DNA of 64,000 nucleotides, taken from the NCBI RefSeq assembly GCF_900156675.1, contig NZ_FTOH01000001.1, positions 186,001-250,000 on the forward strand, in the 5' to 3' direction. Below the pieces are notes generated by a model. That model ran no database searches. It saw only the letters and a list, made by a program, of their open reading frames with translations, and was not told the origin of the DNA. Made by a program: the position numbers and the translations under genes. The stretch is from Thalassolituus maritimus (GTDB lineage: Bacteria > Pseudomonadota > Gammaproteobacteria > Pseudomonadales > Oceanobacteraceae). Numbering within the stretch: the stretch's first letter is position 1; every line of letters starts with the position of its first letter. Shown one piece after another: positions 43,639-54,217 of the stretch.

Positions 43639-46308
43639 ATGTTGATGTCGAACTTCTTCCCAAAGAATTTGCGGGCTACTGAAGAGTACGCAGATGAGAG
43701 AACACTTTCGCTGATGAAGAGAGCGATTGCAGGAGCTTTTGTTGCATTGGGCTTCAGCATTGCCGCTCTGTCTATGGTTGCTCTCCGTACGGGTTGGCCC
43801 CACTGGGATATAGTATCTGCCTTACTGACTTTCTACCTGGTGCCTGCAACCTACGCCTACCGTTATATTCGTACGCCAGAAGAGAAGAGGCGCCCAACAA
43901 CTGCAAGGCGCAACCTGCTCTACATGTCCATCGCTATGGTTACGCTCTGGAGTATCGTGGGCATGATCATCCTGCCCGGGCTGGATGCCGATACCCGCCT
44001 TGTTGCGGTGTCTATTTTTATTGTCGTTGTGTATGCGCATTGCCTGCCGTTCGCCCTGTTTCCCTTAATCGGCATGGGGCTAATGGCTCTCAACCTGTTG
44101 CCTTTGGCTATCCAGCTGACCTTACTCAATGATGACTCTGTCATAGCCTTCGGCCTGTGTGGTGTAATGTTGTTGTTCATGGAGGTGGGGACTTTCTGCT
44201 GGCTTCATCGTAAAGACATGCTCGCACTCAAGAAAAACGAAGCCGATGGCGCTCCTGATCAGGAGCCCGACATGTCAGAGGAGGGCTTTCGCAAGCGCCT
44301 CGTATTTTCTCTCCATGCTAACAGCACCCCTGCGGTAATGATGCAGTCGGTTGCCGCTTTCTTCATGGTCATTACCCTAAGGGTTGAAGCATACGAAAGC
44401 CTGCTTTGGTGCTGGTTACTGGGCTATCTGTCGGTACAGACGTTGCGGACTGCAGGATTCCTGGCGCATGGTGAAAACCCAGAAAGGCTGCGTCTCCGGG
44501 ACTGGCGTTTGCTCTTTGGTGCCGGCGTAGTTCTGAATCAGCTTGCCTGGTACAGCTTACTGATTCTCTTCCATGACATCATGAGCGGTTTCAGCCTCGG
44601 TGTCGTTAGCGGTATGTTCATCGTCATCGCGGTGATCAGTACGGTGGGCATTACCAGCGACCGTCTTCTGCTCTACCTCAACAGTGCTATGTGTCTGGTG
44701 CCGCCGGTACTGATCCTGTTCTCAGGTGAAGAGGTCTGGTCGATGGTGTCTCTGGGAATGCTGGCTTCTGTTTCCTTACTGATCGTGGTTGAGAATATCC
44801 ACCGGTCAGCACTGCATTCGCAGAAAGGTCGTCTTCTTCAGCGTCTGACCGAATTTCGTTCCCGTGAAATGGCCGAACTGAATAATGATCTTACTGATGC
44901 ACGCGAGCGCTTGACGGAGGTTAATGCGAACCTTGAGAAGCAGATCGAGGAGCGCACAGAGGAACTTAACTATCAGGCCACTCATGACATGCTGACCGGC
45001 CTCGGCAACCGTTACTATTTCTCACGTAAAGTCAGTGAAGCACTGAAAGAACAGAACGACGAGCAGGCAGGCTTTGCTGTTTACCTGCTTGATCTCGACC
45101 GCTTTAAAGAGGTGAATGACGGTCTGGGGCATCTTGCTGGTGACCATGTACTACGCGTCATCGCAGCACGTATTGCAAACGCTTGTGGCGATCAGGTGAT
45201 CTGTGCTCGCTGGGGAGGCGATGAATTCGTCATTCTGGAGCGTCGTGATGTCTCTGAAGTTCAGGTTGAAGAGTTCGCTACTCAGCTGGTCGCTGAACTT
45301 CGTAAGCCTATAGATCTTGATAGTGGCCCGGTGTCTCTCGGAGCCAGTGTCGGTATTGCGCTTTGCCCTGAGCACGGAACCAGTGCAGAGCAGCTCCTCG
45401 AACACGCCGATATTGCTGTCTACCGTGCGAAATCACGCAAAACGGGCGTATCAGTTTACGATGACAAGTGGGGCCATGAAGCATCCGAGCGATTGCAGCT
45501 GGTGCAGGCCCTTGGCTACGCCATTGATAACGATGAGATCGAAATTGCTATGCAGCCCTTCGTATCCGTAGAAAATGGCAGCCTGACCGGTTTCGAAGCT
45601 CTGGCACGTTGGCACGATAATGTTCGCAATGTTGCTATCAGCCCCGGAACCTTTATTCCTCTCGCAGAAGAATCCGGTTTGATGCCCGCAATGGGACGTA
45701 TGATTCTTCGTAAGGCCTGCCAGACTCTTATGAAAGAGGTGCCTGAGTCTGATTTACGTGTTGCGGTGAACATTTCTGTGATGCAGCTGAGGCAGCATGA
45801 TTTTGTCGACGATGTTGTGTCTACATTGGCAGAGGCCAATATGCCAGCCAGTCGACTGGAACTCGAACTGACGGAATCTGTATTTGCCGGGGACGTACTT
45901 CAGATCCGCCAGGTTCTGAGCACCCTGCGTGATCTCGGTGTACGTATCTCAATCGACGATTTTGGCACAGGCTACTCATCCATCAGCTACCTGCGCGATT
46001 TCCCGCTGGATACTCTGAAGATTGATCAGTCCTTCGTGGCTGGTCTTCGCAACGGTGGTGAAGGGCTCTTTTCGAGTATTGTCTCGCTGGCGCATGGTTT
46101 GAAACTGTCAGTTATCGTTGAAGGTGTAGAGAGTCGACACGATCTGGATAAAGTTCTGTCGTTAGGGGGGGAAGAGATTCAGGGCTACTTTTTTGCCCGG
46201 CCGATTGACTCCGGCAAGTTGGGTGATTGGTTGGAGAAACACAGTTCCCGCCCGTTCTCTATGAAGCGGCGCCATCTGTCGGTTGCTGTAGATAATCACT
46301 CCGGTTAA
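43639..46308 (+). CDS. Membrane GGDEF-EAL protein (diguanylate cyclase / c-di-GMP phosphodiesterase)
   Basis: 889 residues from the ATG at 43639. Residues ~25-190 and ~230-395 each hold about five hydrophobic helices; the two blocks share a layout (helix, Arg-rich loop, RNLLY/WRLLF, helix) and look like a duplicated sensor module. A coiled coil follows (~395-440, LTEVNANLEKQIEERTEELN). GGDEF domain: DMLTGLGNRYYF, DLDRFKEVND, intact RWGGDEF; the inhibitory RxxD at the usual spot is missing. EAL domain: TGFEALARW, ELELTES, DDFGTGYSS and DTLKIDQSF, all apparently intact, so both activities are possible. The upstream TTG at 43534 would add 35 unlikely residues. Ligand unknown. Confidence 0.9.
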   Translation: MLMSNFFPKNLRATEEYADERTLSLMKRAIAGAFVALGFSIAALSMVALRTGWPHWDIVSALLTFYLVPATYAYRYIRTPEEKRRPTTARRNLLYMSIAMVTLWSIVGMIILPGLDADTRLVAVSIFIVVVYAHCLPFALFPLIGMGLMALNLLPLAIQLTLLNDDSVIAFGLCGVMLLFMEVGTFCWLHRKDMLALKKNEADGAPDQEPDMSEEGFRKRLVFSLHANSTPAVMMQSVAAFFMVITLRVEAYESLLWCWLLGYLSVQTLRTAGFLAHGENPERLRLRDWRLLFGAGVVLNQLAWYSLLILFHDIMSGFSLGVVSGMFIVIAVISTVGITSDRLLLYLNSAMCLVPPVLILFSGEEVWSMVSLGMLASVSLLIVVENIHRSALHSQKGRLLQRLTEFRSREMAELNNDLTDARERLTEVNANLEKQIEERTEELNYQATHDMLTGLGNRYYFSRKVSEALKEQNDEQAGFAVYLLDLDRFKEVNDGLGHLAGDHVLRVIAARIANACGDQVICARWGGDEFVILERRDVSEVQVEEFATQLVAELRKPIDLDSGPVSLGASVGIALCPEHGTSAEQLLEHADIAVYRAKSRKTGVSVYDDKWGHEASERLQLVQALGYAIDNDEIEIAMQPFVSVENGSLTGFEALARWHDNVRNVAISPGTFIPLAEESGLMPAMGRMILRKACQTLMKEVPESDLRVAVNISVMQLRQHDFVDDVVSTLAEANMPASRLELELTESVFAGDVLQIRQVLSTLRDLGVRISIDDFGTGYSSISYLRDFPLDTLKIDQSFVAGLRNGGEGLFSSIVSLAHGLKLSVIVEGVESRHDLDKVLSLGGEEIQGYFFARPIDSGKLGDWLEKHSSRPFSMKRRHLSVAVDNHSG

Positions 46309-46340
46309 TAAAAAAGCCCGCGTACGCGGGCTTTCTTATA
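46309..46340. terminator. Bidirectional terminator, GGDEF/EAL gene / gcvP
   Basis: AAAGCCCGC-GTAC-GCGGGCTTT (46313-46334), flanked by A and T tracts; sits between convergent stops. Confidence 0.9.
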
Positions 46341-46360
46341 TCAGGACGGGTCACCGGAAC

Positions 46361-49276
46361 TCAGTCTTCGTAGTTCTCAATCGCTGGGCAAGAGCAGATC
46401 AGATTGCGGTCCCCGTATACATCATCGATACGGCCTACCGTTGGCCAGAACTTATGAGCACCCAACTCCTTCACAGGGAAAGCAGCGAGCTCGCGTGAGT
46501 ATGGGCGCTCCCACTCTCCGGTAACGACTGCCGCGGTATGCGGTGCGTTCTTCAAAGGGTTGTTTTCGGCGTCCAGAACACCGTTCTGTACGGCATCAAT
46601 CTCAGCTTTAATGGCAATCATGGCGTCGGCGAAGCGATCGATTTCAGCTTTGCTCTCAGACTCCGTGGGTTCGATCATAAAGGTACCCGCCACTGGGAAG
46701 GACATGGTCGGTGCGTGGAAGCCGTAGTCCATCAGACGCTTGGCGATATCTACTTCAGTGATACCGGTTTCTGCCTTAATCGGACGCAGATCAACGATAC
46801 ACTCGTGGGCAACACGACCGTTCAGGCCTGAGTACAGGATCGGGTAGTGCGCAGAAAGGCGCTTCGCCAGATAGTTAGCTTTCAGTAGAGCGTTCTGTGT
46901 TGCTGTACGCAGACCTGAAGAGCCCATCAGAGTGATATACATCCAGCTGATGGTGAGAATACTGGCAGAGCCGTACGGTGCTGCAGAGACTGCACCGTTG
47001 CCTTTAGATGCGTCGTCAATAGGGCGTACAGTGTGGTTGGCAACGAAAGGTGCCAGGTGCGCAGCGACACCAATCGGACCCATGCCCGGACCGCCACCAC
47101 CGTGTGGAATAGCGAAGGTCTTGTGCAGGTTCATGTGAGAAACGTCTGCGCCAATAAATGCCGGCTGAGTCACACCCACCTGAGCATTCAGGTTAGCGCC
47201 GTCCATGTACACCTGACCACCGTGCTGGTGGATCAGGTCGCAGATTTCTTTCACGCCTTTCTCGTACACGCCATGTGTCGAAGGATAGGTCAGCATCAGG
47301 CACGACAGCTGATCAGACAGCTCTTCGGCCTTCTTCTTGAGATCGTCGAAATCTACGTTACCCTGCTCATCACACTCAGTGACGACAACCCGCATCGACG
47401 CCATCTGCGCAGACGCTGGGTTAGTACCGTGTGCCGAGCGGGGAATCAGACACACATTACGGTGACCTTCGCCACGGCTTTCGTGGTACTTCTTGATCGC
47501 CAGCAGGCCAGCGTATTCACCCTGAGCACCTGAATTGGGCTGCATACAGATAGCATCGAAGCCGGTGATATCACGGAGATAGCCATCCAGTTCACTCACG
47601 AGTTGCTCGTAGCCGGGGGTCTGTTCCTTCGGTGCAAACGGATGGATATTCGAGAACTCAGGCCAGGTCACCGGGATCATTTCGGTGGTGGCATTCAGCT
47701 TCATGGTGCATGAACCCAGCGTGATCATGGAGTGATTCATCGCCAGGTCTTTGCTTTCGAGACGCTTCATGTAACGCAGCATCTCGTGTTCGGTGTGGTA
47801 TTTGTTGAACGTCGGGTGCTCCAGGAAGCTGGTCAGGCGTTGCAGACCTGCGGGCACGCTGTCTGAACCAGCTTTGACCACGACCTCGTCGAGGTCGTAA
47901 ACATCAAGTCCGTGGCCAGCGCCGAGGAAAATATCAAACAACTCGGCGACATCGCTTGCCGTGGTCTTTTCTCCCAGTGTCACACCCAGGGTGTCATTAC
48001 CCAAACCGAGTGCTCTATCATCACGGAGATTGACTTCCCGGTCTGCAGCGCGCTTCAGAACGTCTTCTCGGTTGTCGACCTTGATCGTCAGGGTATCGAA
48101 CCAGGTAGTGTTGAGAAGTTCGACGTTTTTGCTCTTCAGGCCTGCGGCCAGAATATCGGTCAGACGGTGGATGCGGTTGGCGATGGTTTTGAGGCCTGTC
48201 GGGCCGTGATACACCGCATAAAATGAGCTGAGGTTTGCGAGCAGCACCTGTGCAGTACAGATGTTGGAGTTCGCCTTTTCACGGCGGATGTGCTGCTCAC
48301 GGGTTTGCAGCGCCATGCGCAGCGCCTGATTGCCCTGAGCGTCGATAGATACACCGATAATACGGCCTGGAATAGAGCGCTTGTAGGCATCGCGTGTTGC
48401 AAAGAAAGCCGCATGTGGGCCACCAAAGCCCATAGGAACACCAAAGTGCTGAGCGTTGCCCAGGACGATGTCTGCACCCATTTCACCCGGCGCTTTGATC
48501 TTGATGAGCGCCATCAGGTCGCTGGCAACCGCGGCCAGAGCGTTCTTTTCATGCAGGGCGCTGATGACATCCGTGAAATCAGTGATTTCCCCCTGACGAC
48601 CTGGGTACTGGAACAGTGCGCCGAAGACGTCATGGTCTGCCGCTTTCTCAGCAGGACCGACGATGATGTCCCAGCCGAAGGCTTCTGCGCGTGTACGGAC
48701 AACGTCGATGGTTTGTGGCAGGCACAGCTCATCAATGTAGAAGGTGTTCGATTTGTTCTTGCGGACTGAACGTTTCGCCATGGCCATGGCTTCGGCGGCC
48801 GCGGTGCCCTCATCAAGCAGGGACGCGTTAGCCAGTTCCATGCCGGTGAAGTCGATGATCATCTGCTGGAAGTTAAGCAGTGCTTCCAGGCGACCTTGAG
48901 CGATTTCTGGCTGATACGGAGTGTAAGCGGTGTACCAGCCTGGGTTTTCCAGGACATTCCGCAGGATGACCGGAGGCATGATCACATCGTGATAACCAAG
49001 TCCGATATAGCTTTTAAATACTTTATTCTGTGCAGCGACAGACTTCAGGCGGGCCAGAGCCTCGGCTTCGGGGGTGGCTTCTCCGAAGGACAGGAATGCA
49101 TCGCGCAGAATGTCAGCGGGGACAATTTCGCTGGTCAGTGACTCGAGAGAGTCGGCACCGACGGCAGCCAGCATGTCTGCTTCTTCACGCAGGTCATAGC
49201 CTGCACCGTCCGAGGCAATATGGCGACTGACAAAGTTATCGCGCTGTTCCAGTTGTCTGAGAGAAGGAGTACTCAT
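46361..49276 (-). CDS. gcvP: Glycine dehydrogenase (decarboxylating), P protein
   Basis: The P protein of the glycine cleavage system decarboxylates glycine on PLP and passes the aminomethyl group to lipoyl-GcvH. 971 residues, the single-chain form: an N-terminal half (~1-440) and the PLP-bearing C-terminal half, with the Lys in [19 protein letters not shown] (~710) and [14 protein letters not shown]. Length normal. Third gene of the gcvTHP operon, separated from gcvH by a 12-bp hairpin. Start ATG 49276. Confidence 0.98.
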   Translation of the reverse strand: MSTPSLRQLEQRDNFVSRHIASDGAGYDLREEADMLAAVGADSLESLTSEIVPADILRDAFLSFGEATPEAEALARLKSVAAQNKVFKSYIGLGYHDVIMPPVILRNVLENPGWYTAYTPYQPEIAQGRLEALLNFQQMIIDFTGMELANASLLDEGTAAAEAMAMAKRSVRKNKSNTFYIDELCLPQTIDVVRTRAEAFGWDIIVGPAEKAADHDVFGALFQYPGRQGEITDFTDVISALHEKNALAAVASDLMALIKIKAPGEMGADIVLGNAQHFGVPMGFGGPHAAFFATRDAYKRSIPGRIIGVSIDAQGNQALRMALQTREQHIRREKANSNICTAQVLLANLSSFYAVYHGPTGLKTIANRIHRLTDILAAGLKSKNVELLNTTWFDTLTIKVDNREDVLKRAADREVNLRDDRALGLGNDTLGVTLGEKTTASDVAELFDIFLGAGHGLDVYDLDEVVVKAGSDSVPAGLQRLTSFLEHPTFNKYHTEHEMLRYMKRLESKDLAMNHSMITLGSCTMKLNATTEMIPVTWPEFSNIHPFAPKEQTPGYEQLVSELDGYLRDITGFDAICMQPNSGAQGEYAGLLAIKKYHESRGEGHRNVCLIPRSAHGTNPASAQMASMRVVVTECDEQGNVDFDDLKKKAEELSDQLSCLMLTYPSTHGVYEKGVKEICDLIHQHGGQVYMDGANLNAQVGVTQPAFIGADVSHMNLHKTFAIPHGGGGPGMGPIGVAAHLAPFVANHTVRPIDDASKGNGAVSAAPYGSASILTISWMYITLMGSSGLRTATQNALLKANYLAKRLSAHYPILYSGLNGRVAHECIVDLRPIKAETGITEVDIAKRLMDYGFHAPTMSFPVAGTFMIEPTESESKAEIDRFADAMIAIKAEIDAVQNGVLDAENNPLKNAPHTAAVVTGEWERPYSRELAAFPVKELGAHKFWPTVGRIDDVYGDRNLICSCPAIENYED

Positions 49277-49344
49277 GATTGAACCTGAATGTAAAAGTAT
49301 CGGCTATATGGGCTGGTGCCCACGCTAAATAAGAAGGTAAAACG

Positions 49345-49371
49345 ACAACGCAGAGGAGGCCTCTGCGTTGT
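49345..49371 (-). other. Hairpin between gcvH and gcvP
   Basis: ACAACGCAGAGG (49345-49356) and CCTCTGCGTTGT (49360-49371) form a perfect 12-bp stem with a 3-base loop, followed on the minus strand by CGTTTTACC. It may lower read-through into gcvP or stabilise the gcvTH mRNA. On the plus strand it is followed by TTT. Confidence 0.6.
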
Positions 49372-49395
49372 TTTAAGCGGGGTCAGAGTAACGTA

Positions 49396-49779
49396 TTACT
49401 CACACGCTGCAGCGTAACCGTCCGCATCTAGAAGCTTGTCCAGATCTGCAGCATCCGCCAGCTCCATTTTGAAGAACCAGGCGTCGCCGTATGGGTCTTC
49501 GTTTACTTTTTCCGGAGCGTCAGCAAGATCGTCGTTCACAGCGATGATTTTACCGGCCAGAGGAGCGTAGATGTCTGACGCAGCCTTTACTGACTCAACC
49601 ACGGCAATGTCCTGATCTGCGGTAACTTCGCTGTCTACTTCAGGCAGCTCTACGAAGACGACATCGCCTAGCTGATCCTGAGCAAAGTCGGTGATACCAA
49701 CAGTTACTGTGCCATCGCTTTCAAGGCGGATCCATTCGTGGGAGGCAACGTATTTCAGATCTGCAGGGATGTTGCTCAT
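49396..49779 (-). CDS. gcvH: Glycine cleavage system H protein
   Basis: Lipoyl carrier of the glycine cleavage system. 127 residues with the hammerhead lipoyl domain; the lipoylated Lys is in [17 protein letters not shown] (~65). [16 protein letters not shown] is the family N terminus and [13 protein letters not shown] the C-terminal signature. 33 bp after gcvT, within the operon. Confidence 0.97.
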   Translation of the reverse strand: MSNIPADLKYVASHEWIRLESDGTVTVGITDFAQDQLGDVVFVELPEVDSEVTADQDIAVVESVKAASDIYAPLAGKIIAVNDDLADAPEKVNEDPYGDAWFFKMELADAADLDKLLDADGYAAACE

Positions 49780-49812
49780 GGGGTTTCTCCAGTTAAAAAT
49801 TTACGATTTATC

Positions 49813-50892
49813 TCAAAATTGTTTTTGGCCGTTGCGCACGAACGGGAGCTTGATCACACGAACGTCCGTCAATTTGCCACGCAGGTCTACCTGAGCGGTG
49901 TCGCCGGTTGCTGCCGGTACCCGCGCAATTGCAATGGAATACTGTAAGGTCGGCGAAAAAGTGCCGGAAGTAACTTCACCTTCACCGGCGCCTTCCACGA
50001 CGACTTTCTGGTGAGAACGCATCACACCACGGGTTTCCAGAACCAGACCCACCTGTTTCATGGCAATACCGGCTGCTTTTTCAGCTTCCAGTGCAGCCCG
50101 ACCAATAAAGTCGCGACCGGCAGGTTCCCAGGCAACGGTCCAGCCCATACCGGCAATCAGTGGGCTCACAGATTCATCCATATCGTTGCCATACAGATTC
50201 ATCCCCGCTTCAAGACGGAGGGTGTCGCGGGCACCCAGGCCACAAGGCTGGACGCCAGCTTCACTCAACTGCTGCCAGAAATCGGCGGCGTCTTCTTTCG
50301 GGATCATAATCTCAAGGCCGTCTTCGCCGGTATAGCCTGTACGGGCATAAAACCAACCCTGCTGAGGCAGACCCTGGAAGACTTTCAGGCTGTCGATAAG
50401 GTTGGCGGCCTCCGGGCGTACTTTCTGCACCATCCCCAGTGCCTCAGGCCCCTGAACGGCAATCATCGCCATTTCAGGGCGTTCGGTGAGGCTGATATCA
50501 AAGCCTTTGGTATGGGCCGTCATCCACTCGAGATCTTTCTCACGGGTGGCACAATTGACGACGGTGCGAAACCATCCGTCCATGCGATATACGATCAGGT
50601 CGTCGATCACACCGCCGTCGTTATTCAGCATGCCGGTATAGAGTGCTTTACCGGTTTCTTTCAGCTTGTCGACATCGTTGGCGAGCAGCTTCTGCAGATA
50701 GGCTTTGGCGTCGGGCCCGCGAACGTCGACGATTGTCATGTGCGAAACGTCGAACATGCCAGCGGCTTCGCGCACTGCGTTGTGCTCCTGAATCTGGGAG
50801 CCGTAGTGGATGGGCATATCCCAGCCGCCGAAGTCTACGATTTTGCCGCCAGCGTCCAGGTGGCAATCATACAAAGGGGTTTTCTTACCCAT
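49813..50892 (-). CDS. gcvT: Aminomethyltransferase, glycine cleavage T protein
   Basis: GcvT transfers the methylene unit from GcvH to tetrahydrofolate, releasing ammonia. 359 residues from ATG 50892 ([20 protein letters not shown]; typical start). Family landmarks: [23 protein letters not shown] (folate-site Asp region, in two parts), [12 protein letters not shown] and [18 protein letters not shown] (core). A frame extension to 51015 crosses the promoter and is not used. First gene of gcvTHP. I see no glycine riboswitch in the 150 bp upstream. Confidence 0.97.
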   Translation of the reverse strand: MGKKTPLYDCHLDAGGKIVDFGGWDMPIHYGSQIQEHNAVREAAGMFDVSHMTIVDVRGPDAKAYLQKLLANDVDKLKETGKALYTGMLNNDGGVIDDLIVYRMDGWFRTVVNCATREKDLEWMTAHTKGFDISLTERPEMAMIAVQGPEALGMVQKVRPEAANLIDSLKVFQGLPQQGWFYARTGYTGEDGLEIMIPKEDAADFWQQLSEAGVQPCGLGARDTLRLEAGMNLYGNDMDESVSPLIAGMGWTVAWEPAGRDFIGRAALEAEKAAGIAMKQVGLVLETRGVMRSHQKVVVEGAGEGEVTSGTFSPTLQYSIAIARVPAATGDTAQVDLRGKLTDVRVIKLPFVRNGQKQF

Positions 50893-50965
50893 GTCAGATC
50901 CTGATACGTATGGACGCACTGCGCCCTGAGTTCGGTTGACGACAGAGGTCAACGAAAAGGCGGCA

Positions 50966-50995
50966 ATTATAGCGCTTTCAGAGGCGTGGTTCACA
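50966..50995 (-). promoter_or_regulatory. gcvTHP promoter
   Basis: On the minus strand TGTGAA (50995-50990), 18 bp, perfect TATAAT (50971-50966), 73 bp upstream of gcvT. Confidence 0.6.
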
Positions 50996-50996
50996 C

Positions 50997-51030
50997 AAAA
51001 ATGCGATTGCGGCACAGGAGCGCCGCAATC
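50997..51030 (-). terminator. Terminator of the AraC-family gene
   Basis: Minus strand GATTGCGGC, 8-base loop, GCCGCAATC, then GCATTTTTG. A 9-bp stem right after the AraC-family stop, insulating gcvT. Confidence 0.85.
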
Positions 51031-51042
51031 AGGGGATAGACA

Positions 51043-52017
51043 TCAGTTGCTGTTGGTTCGGTTATCCGGAACCGGCATGCCTTGCTTGGCGTGGGTAGGG
51101 GAGAAGCCACACCACTTTTTGTAGGCTTTAGAGAAGTTAGCGACGCTTGAGTAGCCCAGCAATTCGGCGACCTGACTGACGTTATACATACGGCGACTGA
51201 GCCAGAAACTGGCCTGAACCAGGCGCATGTCAGCAAGCAGCTGCTGATAATGGGTTCCTGCTTCCTGAAGACGGCGTTTGCAGGTTCGCTCGGTCAGGCC
51301 GAGTTTCTGTGACAATTCATTCAGCGTCGGCGGGTTGGCAAGATCGTTGCGTAACAGGTTGGATGCTTTTTGGGCAATCAGGTGCGCTGGGCGCAATACC
51401 CCCTGCGGCTGGAAATTAGCTGTGCGGATGATTAACGCCTGGGTCAGAAACTGCGAAGGTAAGCGCACCGCAAAGTAGGGCGCACCAAAGGTAACCTTCA
51501 TTGGTGCATATTTGGCGTACTCTTCGACATGTTCTGGCTCTGAGTACGGCAAAAATACAGACAGCTGATCGGTGAGACCCTGCAGCAGATTGCTGCCGAC
51601 TGTATAGCCAAAAGCGAGCAGAAGTTCAGAAAGCTCGATAGAAGGCACGCGGGTTGGATCTTGTTTCCAGAAAAACTCGCAGTGACTTACCTGACCATCA
51701 TCAAGAATATGCAGGTCGAACGGGCGCTCGGCAGTGCTGATCTGGGCACACATTGATTGGAATAGCTCAAGCAGGTTACCGGCAGTTACCTGGTTCTGCA
51801 TCGCCATAATCTGACCGTATTCCAGGTAAACTTCGGGCAGTTTCGACGACAACTCGCTGTCGCTCAGCGTTTTAAGAACCTGAAGAAGAGCGGGCGTACT
51901 GCTCTGGAGTCCTTCTCCAGCTGCAGAAAGTTTTGGGGCTGACTTACGCAATTCCTTCTGTGGCATCAACCTGCGCAGGGCCTGTAGGGTCTCTGCGTGT
52001 GGTTTTAACGAATACAT
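51043..52017 (-). CDS. AraC family transcriptional regulator (Arabinose_bd type)
   Basis: 324 residues. N-terminal ~1-200 matches the OruR/ArgR-like Arabinose_bd domain (PF12625 type), including QLSVFLPYSEPEHVEEYAKYAPMKVTFGAPYFAVRLPS in that region. C-terminal double helix-turn-helix (~225-320): LSQKLGLTERTCKRRLQEAGTHYQQLL (two parts) and VAELLGYSSVANFSKAYKKWCGFSP, typical AraC. Start uncertain: I chose ATG 52017; the frame continues upstream to 52128 across a TTGCGC/GCGCAA inverted repeat that looks regulatory. Effector unknown; it precedes gcvT but has its own terminator. Confidence 0.88.
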   Translation of the reverse strand: MYSLKPHAETLQALRRLMPQKELRKSAPKLSAAGEGLQSSTPALLQVLKTLSDSELSSKLPEVYLEYGQIMAMQNQVTAGNLLELFQSMCAQISTAERPFDLHILDDGQVSHCEFFWKQDPTRVPSIELSELLLAFGYTVGSNLLQGLTDQLSVFLPYSEPEHVEEYAKYAPMKVTFGAPYFAVRLPSQFLTQALIIRTANFQPQGVLRPAHLIAQKASNLLRNDLANPPTLNELSQKLGLTERTCKRRLQEAGTHYQQLLADMRLVQASFWLSRRMYNVSQVAELLGYSSVANFSKAYKKWCGFSPTHAKQGMPVPDNRTNSN

Positions 52018-52302
52018 CTGGAGATTATCTACTACTTTGTTATTAGTGGTGAGTAGCGCCAGAGTGCGCGCAGGTGTCCCAAGGCACAATGTCATTTTGC
52101 GCAACATAAGTGCGAAAAAATGGCGCAATATGACTTCCTGTGCCGGTGAGGTCAGAAACGACGCGGCTTACCAATATCCTTATCAGTAAGCATTTAGATA
52201 TATAATTAATGGTAAAATCGCGCCAATGTTAAATATTCATCATAAATGTCCAGGTGTATCATTTTGAGTCGGGGCATGATCTGGCCCCTCTGGCAAGAAG
52301 GA

Positions 52303-54135
52303 TTAACTTGTGCGTGAGACCCCTTGATCATTGGCAGCAATCAAGGCTGGAGTAAACAGACTGATGACTTTCCAGTCATTTTTGGGCTCAAAATTACCAT
52401 CAACTTTGCTGGTTAAAACCTTGCCTTCTGGCGTGATTGCGAATAAAGGAATGGCATCTTTACCGTTTTGCTGTTGAAAATCATTCCACGTAAATTCACT
52501 GCTCAAGCGAGTAGAGTGCAATTCGGCACCTTGCGCCAGCATGCTAGAGAACTTGCTGTACGTCAGGTCTTTACTGAAAAGGTATTGTCCACGGTGCTCT
52601 TCACCGTCGATATGCATTTCCGACAATCTCGCATCGACGGATGTCCGCAGGGCAAAAGTATTGTGTTGCCCAAATTCATTGCCAAAACGCATTCCTGCAA
52701 CGGTATTTATGCTGCGCTCTGGTGATAAACCCAGAAGCTTTCCTAGGCCAACTAAATCGAGCCGTTGTTCGGCATACTCTGAGACAGGGTTGCCGTAAAA
52801 AGTACGAAGTCCGTCCATACGTGCCGCACGGATGTTGTCCCAGTTTGAATCAGTGAGCAGCACATCAACCTTGTTCTTCTTAAGTTCCAATGCGATGGTT
52901 CGGGCAATGTTGTTTGCGCCAACAATCAGGAAACCGTTGGGAGGCGGCTCCGCGACACCCAGCCAGCGTGCCATCATGCGTGAGGTCGCGCTCTGGAGCA
53001 CGACAGTGCCAAAAATCACTGAGAAGGTAAGAGGGACGAGTATCGCTGCCTCCGCTTCTCCGGACTGCTCCAGTTTTATCGCAAAAAGAGCAGAAACAGC
53101 CGCGGCCACAATACCTCGTGGAGCGATCCAGGACAGCAGAGATTTCTCTTGCCAGCTCAGTGTGCTGCCGATGGCAGATACCCAAACAGATAGCGGCCTC
53201 GCGACGAACTGCATAATGGCGAGCAGCGCGAATGGCATCCAGCCCAGAGCGATCAGGTCATCCAGCGTCAGGCGTGCGGCCAGAATAATGAAAAGCCCCG
53301 AAATAAGCAGGACTGTCAGGTGCTCCTTGAAGTTAAGAATTTCGCCAATGCGGATATCCTTTTGATTTGCCAGCCACATCCCCATCAACGTGACCGCAAG
53401 CAGGCCCGACTCGTGTGCAAGCATATTGGCGACGCTGAAACTCACAAAAACCATGGAGAGGGTGGCCATGTTCTCGAGGTATTCAGGAACCCAGCGGCGC
53501 TTCAGGATAAAGCCGAGAATCCAACCCGCGGCGAGACCGAGCACCGTGCCGGACGCGATGATTTCAACAAAGGCGAGCATGCCGCTCACAGCGCCCTGAG
53601 CTTGACCCTGAGCCACGATGAATTCGTATACGACGACCACAAGCAGTGCACCGAGCGGGTCGATCAGGATGCCTTCCCAGCGCAGAATGTTACCAACGTC
53701 TGCGTTTGGGCGAACGGTGCGAAGCATAGGCACGATGACGGTCGGGCCGGTGACTACGGTGAGGGCACCAAAGAGGATACTGAGCTCCCAGCTCAGTTCG
53801 AACAGGTAATGGGTCGCGATGGCGACGACCGCCCAGGTGATCCCCGCACCTACGGTAATCAACCGCTGTACGACGCCTTTCTGTGAGCGTATTTCTTTCA
53901 GGTCGAGGGTCAGGCTGCCTTCAAAGAGGATGATTGCGACTGCCAGGGATATCAGCGGAAACAGCAGGTCCCCAAAGAGTGCGTCTGGATTGAACTGCTG
54001 GGTCACAGGCCCAATCAGTAAACCGGAGGCCAGGAGAAACAGAATCGCTGGTAACTTTACGCGCCAGGCTAACCACTGACTGGCGAACGAAATCAGACCA
54101 ATAAACGCAAACGCAATGATGCCACTATCGAACAC
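52303..54135 (-). CDS. Cation:proton antiporter, CPA1 family with TrkA-N-like domain
   Basis: Inner-membrane Na+ or K+/H+ exchanger. 610 residues: about 13 membrane helices (~1-400), including FEGSLTLDLKEIR, FGALTVVTGPTVIVPMLR (discontinuous helix with TGPT), RWEGILIDPLGALL with an ion-site Asp, and SWIAPRGIVAAAVSALFAI. After residue ~410 a Rossmann/TrkA-N-like cytosolic domain (GFLIVGANNIARTIALEL) may bind nucleotides, then a C-terminal ~100-residue tail. This is NhaP-like. It complements the Na+-pumping OadGAB. Single gene; ion selectivity unknown. Confidence 0.88.
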   Translation of the reverse strand: MFDSGIIAFAFIGLISFASQWLAWRVKLPAILFLLASGLLIGPVTQQFNPDALFGDLLFPLISLAVAIILFEGSLTLDLKEIRSQKGVVQRLITVGAGITWAVVAIATHYLFELSWELSILFGALTVVTGPTVIVPMLRTVRPNADVGNILRWEGILIDPLGALLVVVVYEFIVAQGQAQGAVSGMLAFVEIIASGTVLGLAAGWILGFILKRRWVPEYLENMATLSMVFVSFSVANMLAHESGLLAVTLMGMWLANQKDIRIGEILNFKEHLTVLLISGLFIILAARLTLDDLIALGWMPFALLAIMQFVARPLSVWVSAIGSTLSWQEKSLLSWIAPRGIVAAAVSALFAIKLEQSGEAEAAILVPLTFSVIFGTVVLQSATSRMMARWLGVAEPPPNGFLIVGANNIARTIALELKKNKVDVLLTDSNWDNIRAARMDGLRTFYGNPVSEYAEQRLDLVGLGKLLGLSPERSINTVAGMRFGNEFGQHNTFALRTSVDARLSEMHIDGEEHRGQYLFSKDLTYSKFSSMLAQGAELHSTRLSSEFTWNDFQQQNGKDAIPLFAITPEGKVLTSKVDGNFEPKNDWKVISLFTPALIAANDQGVSRTS

Positions 54136-54217
54136 GGTGTTTCCTTTATATGAAGCGGTGAGAGCGCTTGATTGTAGCGGCGCACTCTAATCCTGTACAA
54201 CGCTTATACGCCGTGTT

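Noticed and set aside
50011-50904. 297-codon open frame on the plus strand inside gcvT
   Set aside because: Antisense to gcvT over its whole length, His/Phe-rich composition typical of a shadow frame, no ribosome-binding site.
50893-51042. Glycine riboswitch upstream of gcvT
   Set aside because: The 150 bp are taken up by the AraC-gene terminator and the gcvT promoter, with only ~70 bases of leader and no aptamer core seen.
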